NCBI GenBank assembly: GCA_036867785.1
Contig: CP145416.1
Location: forward strand, 620,001 to 684,000
Source: Plasmodiophora brassicae
Lineage: Eukaryota; Endomyxa: Phytomyxea; Phytomyxea; Plasmodiophorida
Direction of reading: 5' to 3'
Length of the DNA: 64,000 nt
Both the position numbers and the translations under genes were made by a program. The notes below the pieces were generated by a model. It saw only the letters and a program-made list of their open reading frames with translations, was not told the origin of the DNA and did no database searches. Shown piece by piece: positions 40,914-53,013 of this stretch; position 1 is the first letter of the stretch, and each line of letters begins with the position of its first letter.

Positions 40914-43049
40914 ATGTCGGGCAGCAGCAAACTCGTGTCGGCGCCGTTCGGGACGCTTCTCGGCGTCACCGACGGCGACGTGGAAGTGTTCTCGTGCGAC
41001 TACGAGAGCCTGGTGGGCGTGAATCCGTTCGCCGACCGCGCCCAGTTCCAGATGTTCGTCGGCGATACGTACACCGGGTCGGTTGACTGACGGGCGTTGC
41101 TTTGCGGGTTCCAGTTTGATCTCGAACGCGTCCTGGCAGGTTCAAGTGGCAGTGCGTCGAGTTGGCCAGACGGTACCTCCTTAAGAATTACGGCGTCGTC
41201 TTCAAGTCGATCCCGATGGCCTACGACATCTTCCGCCTCAAGGTCGTCAGCCGCGTCGCCGACGACGCCCTGCTGCGAATGCATTCGCACAAGAACGGCT
41301 CCAGCGTCCGTCCCGGCAAAGGGTCGCTTCTGATGTGGGAACCTCTGGGAGAGTTCAACCGCACCGGACACGTGGCCGTCATTGTCGACGTCGCCGATGA
41401 CCACGTCGACATTGTCGAGCAGAACGTCGACGACGCCGTCTGGCCGGCCGGCGTCAAATTCTCGCGACGCCTGTCGGCGAGGGTGGACCCGCAAACCGGA
41501 GCCTACACCATAACGTGCACGTTCCCGGATACGGCCGTCCTTGGGTGGACCACGGTCGCCTTCGACCAGATCTACACGTATGAAGACTTGCCGAATTGCA
41601 CGACGAGCCAGATCGCCCAGAAGACGGTGACGTTGACGAACGAGCAAGCGGCCCAGCCGTACCTTGATCAGAGCCTGCCCTTCGTGAAGGTGTTCTCCGA
41701 GGAATACGGCCTGCTGTTAGGCAAGCCGGGCAAACCGTACCCGTACTACACGGTGACGCAAACGGGTCAGGCCGGGTTGGAATTCGCCACCGAGGAATTG
41801 CATCGCATGTTCGTTGACGCCACCGACTATGTCCTGCACCACGAGAAGGAGTTCGGCGAGCACTTTCGCATCCCTGAAAGGCTCTGGCCCAAGATGCTGC
41901 GATCGTTCTACTCCAGGTAGGGCGACGGGGGAAGCCGTCAGGCGACGGGGAACTCAGGGCCGCCCAGGAAGCATGATATCGTCGCGGGGCGATTCGATTT
42001 CGCCATCACCAAGGACGGTCTGAAGGTGTACGAGTACAATGCGGACTCGGCGTCCTGCTTACTGGAATGCGGCTACACTCAGGTACACACACACTCACTG
42101 CCACGACCACGTCGTCTGTCATCGTCTCATACCCAGTGGTGCAGGATCGGTGGTCAGAGGCCGCTGGTATCGGCGGCGTCGGCCGAAGTAACAGCGGCGA
42201 GCTGTTCGACCGCCTGGTGGCGACATGGAAGGCGAGGAACGTGGTCGGTCCGTTGCACTTGCTGTGCGACAACGACAAGGAGGAGATCTACCACTCGATG
42301 TACATGAAAGCGGCCGCAGAAGCCGCCGGCATCGAGTGCCACCTGCTGATCGGCATGAGCGCTGTCACGTGGACGAAGGACGGCGACCTGCAGGACGGCG
42401 AGAAGCGATTGCTGCAGAACGTATGGAAGACGTGGTCCTGGAGGACCGCCCTGAACGAACTGTCGGATGAGGAGTTCCTGCTGTATCTAGAGAAGGAGGA
42501 GCAGTTCAACGAGGCGAAGCGATCTACGCCACGGTCGTCCAGCGCCCGGCCGAAACTCGTCGATATCCTCCTTCACCTGGGCATCCGGATCTTCGAACCC
42601 CTGTGGACGATCCTGCCCAGCTCCAAGGCCATCCTGCCCATTCTCTGGAAGATGCATCCGAACCATCCGTACCTGCTCAAGTCGAGTTTCGAGATCACAC
42701 CCGAGTTTCTCCAGAACGGATACGTCGCCAAGCCGGTAAGACATTTAAGTCGCGTGCCTGTTTTAGCCCTGACGCATGGCAGGTCACCGGGCGAACAGGC
42801 GCGAACGTGTCGTTATTTGGCGCCCAAGGCGGTCTGATCGAGAAGACTGAGGGCAAATGGGACCAGGACGTTGCCGTCTACCAGGAGTTGGCCATGCTGC
42901 CTAAATTCAAGGACGACTTCGTCCAGTTCTGCACATGGGTCGTTGGCGGCTCGTATGCTGGCACCATCCTGCGCGTCGATCGCTCTGGAATCATCGGCCT
43001 GCGGTCTGGGACCTATTCCGTCCGCGTTGTTCCAGACCCGCAGAGTTAA
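40914..43049 (+). CDS. GSS: Bifunctional glutathionylspermidine synthetase/amidase
   Basis: Enzyme that ligates glutathione to spermidine with ATP and can hydrolyse the amide, known from enterobacteria and kinetoplastids. The N-terminal CHAP amidase domain has APFGTLLGVTDGDVEVFSCD and, across the first intron, FKWQCVELARRYLLKNYGVV with the catalytic cysteine, then NRTGHVAVIVDV (catalytic His) and VEQNVDD. The C-terminal ATP-grasp synthetase has YYTVTQTGQAGLEFATEELH, RFDFAITKDGLKVYEYNADS, LQNVWKTWSWRTAL, FEPLWTILPSSKAILPILWK, a VTGRTGANVSLFG glycine loop and VGGSYAGTILRVD. Four or more short introns are evident (near 41080-41143, 41920-41978, 42082-42140 and 42738-42782). Both domains look complete, so both activities are expected. 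Either ATG of MIMSG could be used. Confidence 0.92.
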
Positions 43050-43092
43050 CCGTTGCAAACTTCGTCGTCTAATCCACTGTATTACTTCCAAG

Positions 43093-43929
43093 TCAATGCC
43101 CGTTAGGGAAGGGTGCATCTTCTTGAAGCGGCGTCTGCTCGTCATGGCCGTTGCCGTTCAAGGCATGGCTCGGTAGTGGCCCGTCCGGTTGGCCTGCTTC
43201 CCAGTAGCCATTACGCTGATGGGGCACTTGTGGGCACTCGTAGTCTGCCATGATCCCATTTGTCCATCGATGCAGGCAGGTAACGACAGCGGCCCGAACT
43301 GATGTCGACGCCAGTGAGGATATGGTGATGACCAAGACGGTGGTGTCGACGAATAGGACGAATAGGCGCATCTTAGGCAGGCAGGCGTAGCAGAATTGCA
43401 GGAACAGATAACTCGGCAGGGCGTACTGGATAAGGTCGGCTGTGAGGAACAGGCGGCGCATTCTAAGGAACTTGATCGTGTGCTGAAGCGTGTAGATGCA
43501 CAGGCCTATGGTTTGGCAATGCTGGACGGCGCTCATGACCAGGAAGCAGAGGACGAGAGCGGTCAGGAACTCGATCCATCCCTGGATGGTCGTGAGCGAC
43601 ACCGTCAATGCCGACGATAGGGACACAGTGACGAGGAGGGCCAATCGGATGACCGCCTCTTTGCTCGCCAGCTCCTTGGCGTTCCGCCTGGCCTCGTGCC
43701 AGACGCGGTCATCGGTTGCCGATTCCACCGCCGCCATCGCCTGACGATACGAATATCGGACGATACCGGCCGCAACCGGTTGCCGCTCCGAGCGGCCCCG
43801 TTCTGGTGAAGCTGTGACAGGTCGAATGCGCTTGCTCCATGAGCCGGTAGGTGTCCGCACGGTTACCGCACGCTCATCTTGATTGTTTACCACGCCAGCT
43901 ACTGCACAACGAGGACTTCGAGATGCCAC
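43093..43929 (-). CDS. Multi-pass membrane protein, unrecognised
   Basis: An intronless frame of 278 residues. The N-terminal 90 residues are hydrophilic and basic. Four or so hydrophobic segments follow: AVIRLALLVTVSLSSALTV, IEFLTALVLCFLVMSAV, LIQYALPSYLFLQFCYAC and LFVLFVDTTVLVITISSLAS. The C-terminus is polar (LNGNGHDEQTPLQEDAP). No conserved family motif is recognised. A shorter start at the internal methionine RQAMAAVES (about residue 65) is possible. It converges with the glutathionylspermidine gene (44 bp between stops). The consistent membrane topology makes it a likely real gene. Confidence 0.6.
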   Translation of the reverse strand: MASRSPRCAVAGVVNNQDERAVTVRTPTGSWSKRIRPVTASPERGRSERQPVAAGIVRYSYRQAMAAVESATDDRVWHEARRNAKELASKEAVIRLALLVTVSLSSALTVSLTTIQGWIEFLTALVLCFLVMSAVQHCQTIGLCIYTLQHTIKFLRMRRLFLTADLIQYALPSYLFLQFCYACLPKMRLFVLFVDTTVLVITISSLASTSVRAAVVTCLHRWTNGIMADYECPQVPHQRNGYWEAGQPDGPLPSHALNGNGHDEQTPLQEDAPFPNGH

Positions 43930-44386
43930 GCGAGAAGGTGCCCATCAACCCACAGCAAGAGTTGGCGCTCTTCAGAACGTGGGCGATTGTTCGCCCGATG
44001 CCCCATCGGTCCCGCCTGTACAACAGCCCGCCCTTTGCTTGCGAATGAACGGATGACCGTCCGAATCTCCCGAACTGGACGTCGCAGCGATGTCGACCGC
44101 GATACAGTACGGCTTGCCTACCGATACGCAGGCAGACTGGCAAGCGTTGGGGGCGCCCCCAGCGCAATCCTCCTTATACTTATACCCAGGGAACACCGCC
44201 AGGCCCCGGCGCTCTAAAACGAGGTTGGCCAGCGCTTGCGGGCGTTCCAAGAATAGCCAGGGGGCCCGCCCGCCCGGCCGTGGGCGCGCTGCATGTAACG
44301 TTAGCGGGCGAAGGTGCGCCACGGCGTTGCGTTCACATAGGTCGCGGAGCGTGGTGTGCACAGCGGTTGCTGGTCGGTGCCGGAGG
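43930..44386. other. Divergent promoter region upstream of CCT2
   Basis: A 457-bp spacer. Open frames exist on both strands (for example a plus-strand EMPREKVPINPQQELALF piece at 43918-43970) but none has a convincing start, family match or splice structure, so nothing is called. Confidence 0.4.
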
Positions 44387-46352
44387 ATGGCTGTAAGGCG
44401 GGCGTCCGCTTGGTCAGCAATGCGGGCGAGCGCTGACCCGTCGTCGTACAGCGTGTGTTGCCCAGGATTTTCAATGAGGAGGGCGGTGCGCAGGAGGACA
44501 GCGGCGAGAACGCGCGCCTGTCGTCGTTCGTCGGGTCGTTGGCCATCGCCGACCTGATCAAGACGACGCTCGGCCCAAAGGGCATGGACAAGATTCTGCT
44601 GTCCACCGGCGAAGGTATGCCCCGCACTGGCATTTGTGCCGCCCGTCCTCCTCCTGATGACGTTACAGGGCCTGCGAGCGGCAAGGTGACGATCACGAAT
44701 GACGGTGCCACGATTTTGAAATCGTTGCCTATCGATAATGCTGCGGCCAAGATCCTGGTTGACATATCGAAGACACAGGTATTTATACGCGCGCTTCCGC
44801 TGGATTCGTGCATTGGTGCTAACGCGGTGTTGCAGGATACGAACGTTGGGGATGGCACCACATCGGTCGTCGTCCTAGCAGGTGCACTCATTCGTGAGGC
44901 GGAGCGGTTGATCGAAATGAAGATCCACCCGCAAACGATCATTCGGGGATGGCGCAAGGCTATTACCACCGCCCGTGCTGCGCTGGAAGCGTCTGCCGTT
45001 AACCACGCCGACAACGCGGAACAGTTCCGGGAGGATCTGTTGAACATCGCGAAAACGACGATCAGCTCGAAGATCCTGACGCAGAACAAGGAGAAGTTCG
45101 CCGAGATCGCTGTCGATGCGGTGATGAGGCTGAAGGGGTCGACCAATCTGGACAACATTCAGATCATCAAGAAGAAGGGCGCACAGCTGAAGGACTCGTA
45201 CCTTGAGCCTGGATTCATCCTTGACAAGAAGTTCGGCGTCGGCCAGTCAAAGCGCATCGAGAAGGCCCGAATTCTCCTGGCTAACACGCCGATGGACACC
45301 GACAAAGTACAATCCGGGTGGCGCGACGCGTTTCTCGGTTGCTGATTGACGTGTTTGTGTGTGTGTGTGTGTAGATTAAGATTTACGGCGCTCGCGTCCG
45401 TGTTGATTCGATGGACAAGGTTGCCGAAATCGAGAAGGCCGAGAAGGCGAAGATGAAGCAGAAGGTCGACAAGATACTCAAGCACGACATCAAGTCGGTG
45501 GTTCTCGCCGGTGAACCGTACCGGATCGCGGTCAGCTGACGATCGTTCCCTTTAGCGTATTCATCAACCGGCAGCTGATCTACAACTACCCCGAGCATCT
45601 CCTTGGCGACGCCGGTGTGACGACGATTGAACACGCCGACTTTGAAGGCATCGAACGGCTCGCCCTGGTTCTGGACGCTGAAATCGTGTCGACGTTCGAC
45701 CACCCGGAGAAGGTTCGGCTGGGGACCTGCGACCGCATTGAAGAGTACAGCCTGGGCTTTGTGTACGGCGGCACAGTTCAGTTCGCTGACGTTGTTTGGC
45801 AGGATCATGATTGGCGAGGACAAGGTGATTCTGTTCTCTGGCGTCCCGAAAGGCGAAGCGTGCACCGTCGTCCTGCGCGGCGCCTCCGACCACCTGCTGG
45901 ATGAGGCCGAGCGATCCCTGCACGACGCCCTGTGCGTCCTGTCGCAGACGGTGAACGAGTCGCGAACGGTCCTGGGCGGCGGGTGCAGCGAGATGCGCAT
46001 GGCCAACGCGGTCGACGAGCTTGCTACCAAGACGCCTGGCAAGGAGGCCCTGGCCATCGAAGCGTTCTCGCGGGCGTTGCGCACGATCCCGACCGTCCTG
46101 GCCGACAACGCCGGCTACGACTCGTCCGAGCTCGTGTCGCAGCTTCGTGCCGCGCACAAGTCGGGCTTCGCGACGGCCGGCCTGGACATGGAGCGCGGGC
46201 AGATCGGCGACGTGCGCGCCCTGCGCATCATCGAGTCGTTCATCGTCAAGAACCACGTGGTCGTGTCCGCGCACGAGGCCGCCGAGATGATCATCCGGGT
46301 CGACGACATCATCAAGTGCGCGCCCAGGCCCCGCCAGCCCTCCCATCACTGA
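44387..46352 (+). CDS. CCT2: Chaperonin CCT/TRiC subunit beta
   Basis: Subunit of the cytosolic chaperonin that folds actin and tubulin. Seven exons (44387-44412, 44466-44614, 44669-44778, 44836-45306, 45375-45493, 45556-45744, 45803-46352) join in frame to 537 residues, the normal size. Group II chaperonin motifs: [39 protein letters not shown], and [10 protein letters not shown] in the ATP lobe. Beta-specific points include [26 protein letters not shown], and the C-terminal [14 protein letters not shown]. The tiny first exon (MAVRRASAW) was chosen because it splices by a standard GT...CTGAC...AG intron into IFNEEGG. Intron 4 (45307-45374) ends in a GT-repeat run before its AG. Confidence 0.94.
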
Positions 46353-46564
46353 CCGCCCGGGATCGCCCCCGTGTCTGTGTGTGTGCCATACGACGACGAC
46401 GACGACTACTATACTCTGTTGTATCCTGCCAATACACGTTGCTCGGTGCACGACCACTGACCGATGGGAAATTGGCACCCGAAGGTGTGCGTCGTCGGCG
46501 TGTGCGTGCGGGGTGCGTCTCTGCGCAGTGGGCCCGCGAGCGCTGCGCCCCGTCCTGTCACGAC

Positions 46565-48366
46565 ATGTCGAGGAAGAGCATCCGCGAGGCCGTCCGCGTA
46601 CGGTATGCACCCAGTCCGACCGGCATGATGCACCTGGTACGCGATCACTCATGTGTTGCTCTGCGCCTTGCCCCCGGATTGCTGACGGCTCTCAGGGTGG
46701 GCTGCGGACCGCGTTGTACAATGCGTTCTTCGCCAGGCAGAACGAGGGCGCCCTGATCCTCCGCATTGAGGATACGGATACGAAGCGAACAGGTATCCCC
46801 TTCGTCAGCGTTCCAGGCTGTGCGTGTGACCGTGATTCTGTGTGGGCATTAGTCCCTGGAGCGTACGAATCCATGATGAAGCTGTTTACAATGTTCGGGT
46901 TCGAGTTCGACGAAGGCCCTCACGTCCAGGGCCAGTTTGGCCCGTACAAGCAGTCGGAGCGCCTGGCCATCTATGCGACGTACGCGCAGGAGCTCGTCAT
47001 GCAGGACAAAGCGTACCTGTGTTTCTGCACGCCGGAGCGCCTTGAGCGGCTTCGTGCGATCCAGTCTAAGCAAGGTTATCTACCTTGCCCTGGCACACTT
47101 CGTGCGTGCTGAACGTCGGAGCGCACATAGGCCTAGCGCCCACGTACGACGGGCATTGCCTCAAGCTGCATAACGATGAGATCAAGGAGCGCCTAGAGAA
47201 GGACGTACCGTGCGTGTCTCGACTGAAAGTGCCGCCGACAGGACAGACCGTCTTTGAAGACATGCTCCGGGGCAAGATCGTCGTCGAAAACTCGACAATC
47301 GACCATCAAATCCTGACCAAGCAAGATGATTACCCGACGTACCACCTGGCATCCGTCGTGGACGATTATCACATGAGGATATCGCACGTGATTCGTGGCG
47401 AAGAGTGGCTACCCTCTACTGCCAAACATTGCATGCTGTACGATATGATGGAGTACGAGCGTCCAGTGTTTGTCCACCTGCCGTTGCTGCTGACAACGGC
47501 GAGGGCCAAGCTGTCGAAGCGGCACAACCACGCGTAACCACGGGTAGTAGTACGATCGGGATTCCTGATCTAACGTCCGTCTAGGAGCGTGCAGGAACTC
47601 GTCGATGAAGGTTTCATCAGCTCTGCTATCGTTCACTTTGCGTCGATGCTCGGATGGCATCCCAGTGTGGACCAGGTCATTCCACACGAGGCTCTGTTTC
47701 CGATAGAGATCCAGGGACTCTTCGATTGTACGTCGCTGCGCTCGTATCATTGCCCTTGTCACATGTCCTGACAGATGCTCAGTGAAACGGGTCCAGAAGG
47801 CTGGGGCTCAGGTGGATATCGTACGTCTGCAGCACCTGTCTGGCATTCATTTCCGTCGATGGCTGCGAGACGACCCACGAGCCATCGAGATCGCACTGGA
47901 AGACCGTTACCCTCAGAAGACCCGCCACCTGTCTCGAGACTTCATGCGACGCATCATCAACTGTGTAGCGGAACGTGTCCAGAAGATCCCGGATATCCTG
48001 GAGTTCGGCGCCGGTTTCATCGAGACGCCCAAGGTGACCTGTAGCGACCTCATCCAACGTGGATGCCCGTCTGCTGCCCCGATCCATGCGGTCATTGACG
48101 CCGTTGCCGGAAAGGATTTCGACGATGTCGATTCGCTATCTAAGGCGATTGCCTCAGCAGAAGCCGATCATCACCTGCGACCTAACTCCATGCTTCCTGC
48201 GCTTCGCTGGTCCCTGTTTGGGTCGGACAGCGGTCCCGGCGTTGCCCGGGTCATGTCCACGCTGCAGCGTGAGAAGACGATCGAACGGTTGAAGGCGGCA
48301 GCGAGCACGTTCGATGCGATCCCGAAATCGAATGCTGCAATGGCTGCTGCGATTGATAATAAATAG
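46565..48366 (+). CDS. EARS2: Glutamyl-tRNA synthetase, bacterial/mitochondrial type
   Basis: Class I aminoacyl-tRNA synthetase that charges tRNA-Glu, of the organellar (GltX/EARS2) form. The start at 46565 gives SRKSIREAVRVRYAPSPTG; an intron then joins HL to GGLRTALYNAFFARQ, restoring the HIGH-type motif PTGMMHLGG. Further landmarks are LRIEDTDTKRT, YLCFCTPERLERLR, DDYPTYHLASVVDDYHM, HVIRGEEWLPSTAKH, and KLSKRH (KMSKS loop). The C-terminal anticodon-binding region continues through DEGFISSAIVHFASMLGWHP to the stop at 48366. There are about six short introns. A mitochondrial location is likely although the visible N-terminus is too short for a clear presequence; an upstream exon cannot be excluded. 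Confidence 0.9.
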
Positions 48367-48714
48367 ACGTACAGTTCAGCACAGCACAGGGTTCCGCCAG
48401 GTGGCCATGAAGTATCGATGTAAGTTGCACGTCAACTTCTCCATCTGGCGTCGTGCCAGGGCACTGACGTTTGGACGAGGCGCTGACAGAAATCAACAGC
48501 ACTTGGCTCTTATTAAATCGGCGTTATCGTCGACTCCAACGAATGCCCTCGGGCGAAGCGCCGCGGGCAAGGTCCTGCCCGTTGTTCTCCATGGGGACGC
48601 AGCTGTTCAGACCTTTACAGAGAGGATTCGTAAGCGGGCCCCTTCCCGTTCAACAAGGTATACTTAAACAATGTGCGTATAAATTATTGGTCTAGCTTTA
48701 ACAATATACAACCT
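48367..48714. other. Convergent intergenic region
   Basis: A 348-bp spacer between the stops of GluRS and the TMEM94-like gene. No repeat, RNA or gene seen; presumably two 3' UTRs. Confidence 0.45.
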
Positions 48715-51700
48715 TCACTTGGGGGAATGCATGCCGAGCTTGGTATCGAAGACGATACGAAGACGTTGCTGATGTCGCCGATAGTGGTTGCGGTCGTGAT
48801 TCTTCACAGCCTCGTCGATGCTCAAGGTGATGATCGGCCAAACGAGCAAGCCAACAAACGGGTACAGATTGAGCCGGCCGCTTATATCAGACACAGATGA
48901 CACTTCACCCCAAGTAAATATGAACTGCGAAACAGCCCGTTAGATTCAAATTTGAGATATGGGCTAAAAGCCGAATGTCTGACCTGCAGAGCCAAGGCGA
49001 CGCAGCAGCAGATGACCCAAATCCAGTTGACGAGTGGGTTCCTTCTGAATACTGAATCGTTCCTATATACAAATCCAACAGACAGCCAGACCAGGCAGTA
49101 TACGAATGCGAACCTATACAGCATATTCAGAGCGCGTCGACATACGTTCGCAGCAATGCTTACATCGTATATGCCTTGGCAAGCAGAACAGCATCCTTCG
49201 TCGAATCGCTATATTCCAGGAAGATATTGGGCTGAGCAGTCCATACAAACATGAGTGGCGGTTTTGGCGAATTGAGAAGAAACTCGTTCAAGTAGAACGC
49301 GTACACGCCGGTGCAGAAAAGAATCGAAGGAATAAACCGTAACAGAAAGTACCTGAACAGATGTGAGAATCGACAGACAACCAAAAGGAAGGCGTGGCAC
49401 TAACGCGGTGAAACGATTTACAGAGGAGAGATGAGCAGCATTCTTCTCCATGATAGTCTGCATCGTTTGTCGGTTCGGATGTGACAGGAGCAGCGGTAAA
49501 CTCAAAAGCGGAATGATCAGCCAAACAAGGAACACCATTTGGCGCGCGTCGAAAACGCATGGCATGCCAAGACAAACTGATATCGTAGACATCAGCATGA
49601 TGGACATGAAGCATGCCTGAGAGAAGATGTACGTCTGCGTTGCATGAATGAGCAGGTTCCTTGACTGTGATATTATCCCAGAAAGGTAGGTCCGAATGTT
49701 GACAGATGACGGTAGCGCGAACGCACAGGGCAAAGAGTTCATGTGCTTGGCGAACTCCAAATAGGACTCAGGCTGCTTCGGAGGGCGCCCGCGACGGGCG
49801 TGATCATCGTCGATCCGAGGTTCTAAACTTATTGCGACGTCGCTTTGCAGGAACGTTTTAAAGTTGAAGTCGTTCAGAGAACTGCCAATACAGAGAACAC
49901 TCTCGCCGTTTTCTTGGAGGATCGATATCATTTCACGAGACGTGTCCGGGGTAGAATCAGTGAACAATGAGACAAGTAGGGGGACGTTATCAACATGATG
50001 AATATGGTCCCGAACCTTGCTGATACCTTCCGGCAACTTGGAGATATTTAGCGCAGAATCAGTTGCCATGTTAGGACCTAACATGAGAGGCAAGGATCAG
50101 TCCCACCAAGACTTCACTTGTCGCAAAGATGTATACCAGCAGCGTCAGTGCGATCTTTCAGAGAAATGAAGAAGTTCCAATCGGACTCAAGACCCAGTTT
50201 CGAGGTGAACGCAATGGACTTGCGTCGACCGGTGCTGGAGAAGAAAACGAACCTGAACGACGGTTAAGCCATTCCTACGCAGCATCGATCTGGAGTTTAA
50301 CCTGATGCCCGCTTTGACGAGATCTTCGATGACATACGGCATCTCAGGCTTCGGTTGAGGCCTGCTAGCAGTAATGCCAAGCAAAATTTGTCCTAGACAT
50401 GTCATATTCAGCGAACGTACATACGCCCCAACTGGAAGCCACGCTGGTACCGGTTAGCAGATCCTGGTATGCAGCAAGCGAATCTGCAGGTATCTCCACT
50501 TCGGCGTTGCCCCAGTTTGCATCCCTCGCATCCAGAACGCTGGGATCCGGTCCCTAAGGGCGCCGTGTATCAGCCATGTTGATGGAACTGCGACGCGGTC
50601 AAACCTGGACAAGGGAAGAACCGTCGTCCGCATTGCATGTCAGAACGACAGGCTTCACTGAAGACGTTTTAAATTTCGGCCATAGCTTTGGAGCCACAGG
50701 TGTGTATGCGAACGCAACGCATTTGAAGTCGACGTGCATCCAGTGCTGTAGAATATCAAAAGTCTTCTTCCTAAACGAGCTCGAAAACGGAATTGATTCG
50801 TTGCGGTTCCAGACGTAATCGCAATGTGACATGATCAATGCTGGGTCGCCACGGGAGAACAGCTGGAGCTGGCCAGAGTCGGTGTGCCTCATGACGCTAC
50901 TCGCCATGTGAGTGATTTGAGAACCGGGGCGAGTTGGATCCAGCACTGTTGAGGACACGGAGTATGTTGTCGGGATTGCCAGGAGATGAACAAGCTGAGT
51001 ACGGGAGAATGTCCTAATCGCGAAATCGTGTGGAAAGCCGACGGCCTTGCCGATTTGGCACAGACATTCCGACGACAAGTCTGCAACGCAGTCAGATCCC
51101 AGAGTTAAACACTCAGATATCGAAGGGTAAATCTCACCTTGATCACGAAGGACAGCTTCGTGCTCAGTCAGATTGCGACCAGAGTCGCCTGGTGCTGCTG
51201 CAGCGATGGGCGACCGCGCTGCCAACTCTGTAGACTCTAAGCACGTCGCGGTCAATAAAGTTGACAATCCCAAAGGCTTGAGTGAGTCGAAGTGATGCAC
51301 CCAGTTCCTCTCTGCAGCATCAGTAAGTTATTGCGGCGAGCCACACAACGGTGGATGACGTACCAAAGGTGACGTGGTTGGGAAGTTCATGGTCCGCTAT
51401 TAAATCCAGCACAACAGGAGCACCACGATCCCAAATAAGGACATGTTCAGGTGTTGAAAACACTTCGCTGACGATTCCATCCTAAAACGCTAGATCAGTT
51501 GTTCGCACGGCAGCGTACCGATAAACGCATGCTTGCCTTGTCCAGAACACATACCGCAGTTATCTGCCCCAAAGTCTCAAACGGGTTGACGCTGCGAGTT
51601 AAGGACGTACCCAGTCCAAAGACTTCTGATACGACCCGGTAAAACGTCTGACGTCGTTCTTTCCAGAGGACCCGTAGATTCTGTAGCTTACTGGGCCCCA

Positions 51701-52886
51701 GACCAATGGATGAATCTTGAGGATGGACTTTCCGCAGGTCGATGTCCGTTTGTATAAGCACACCGTTGCCGAACGCGTCGACAAGAAACGTGTAAAACAG
51801 TTCCGACAAACCCAGACTCGGAATAACGCATAAAAGCGGCTGCTGAATGAACAGGACGAATACCCGTTTCGAAAGTTGGGAGCCCTTCAAGACTCCAATG
51901 ATAACCGTGTAGATAACGGCCAGTAATACACAGCATATCGTTATCTGGATAGCTCGCAGGCGCATCGCCTTCTTCTGGTTTGACAGGGTATTCTCTGGTC
52001 GAAACGGTTTGGGGGATCTCGTCAGTTCTGAGATGTGATTCTGCAGAGGGCACTCGAGGACCCGGAACACAACTTTCTGGGACAGGCCACCGATCTTCGT
52101 ACACGATGAACTGCTCTGATCAGACTTGTTTGCTGGGTTGGGCTCAACGGTCGCAAATTCCGAGAAGCGGGCTGTGCTTTCCGACATGGCAGGCGCCATT
52201 GGTCTCGGGGGATGAACTGTCGGCAAGCGCAACGTGTCGCCTTTGTTCAGACGTTTCGGCTTCTTGGTCTTATTGGACGATATTCCTTCCAGATTGCATG
52301 GCGCTTGCATGCCATCCCGCATCTGGATGAGGTCATCGGGAACCAGCGCCACGTTCGGCAACGACACCCATTTGGAGTCGCGAAGCACTGTCTGGAAATT
52401 GGGAGAGAACGACCTCGAGAACGGGTCGTTGAAATAGGCCTTCTGCGCATCGTCGACAATTTCATTTAGGAAGCGCTTCGCGGGTCCAACGCGTCTGCGA
52501 ATTTCCGTATTGGCCAAATGCAAATCGAAGGCTGCAACGGCGAATGTGACGACCGCCGACATATACAGAAGGACGGCGGATGTCAGCACTGATGGCAAGC
52601 CAGGTACGATGACTTCAATGACGGTGAAGGCGATAGCGGCTGCGACGGTCGCCAATGCACTCGGGCAGGACAGTGCCCTGATCATTGGGGCTTTGACGTG
52701 CGCATCGGTCGTGTCGATGACGCCCTGGAGATAGGCGACGGCGTCGGCCGTCGTCCTGCCGTGGAGGCGGTCAGGGGCGACGTGATCATTGCCGATGTCC
52801 ACGGAATGATCCGTCATGCGCAATGAGCGGCTTTTCCGCGACCGCAGCGAACCGCTCGGCGCTCGCGACGGCCCCGCCGAACTCAT
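48715..52886 (-). CDS. TMEM94: TMEM94-like P-type ATPase relative
   Basis: Large multi-pass protein of the TMEM94 family, a divergent P-type ATPase recently linked to magnesium loading of the ER. The N-terminal exon (to about 51537) has two hydrophobic pairs (LATVAAAIAFTVIEVIVPGL, and IQITICCVLLAVIYTVIIGV with LFIQQPLLCVIPSLGL), a VALVPDDLIQM stretch and AVCVLDK. The next exon starts DGIVSEVFSTPEHVL. Later blocks match the family: GQILLGITASRPQP, RRKSIAFTSKLGLESDWNFF, VPLLVSLFTDSTPDTSREM, GESVLCIGSSLND, FLQSDVAISLEP, six C-terminal helices, and the diagnostic end FDTKLGMHSP. The usual DKTGT phosphorylation motif reads DKDGIVS. Intron 51482-51536 is best read as GC-AG. Start among M52901, M52886 and M52817 is uncertain. 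Confidence 0.85.
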
Positions 52887-53013
52887 ACACCAGCACGGCA
52901 CACCGGTGGAGAAGCCACCGACACTGACAGCATATTTGATATTTTATAATGGGAGGCGCGTCTTCCCTGGCTGACAGGCAATAACGTACCGACGAAATGG
53001 TTTCGACACGTGC

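Noticed and set aside
45564-46652. 362-codon minus-strand frame antisense to CCT2 and the GluRS start
   Set aside because: Arg/His-rich shadow of GC-rich coding sequence; the plus strand has clear chaperonin motifs.
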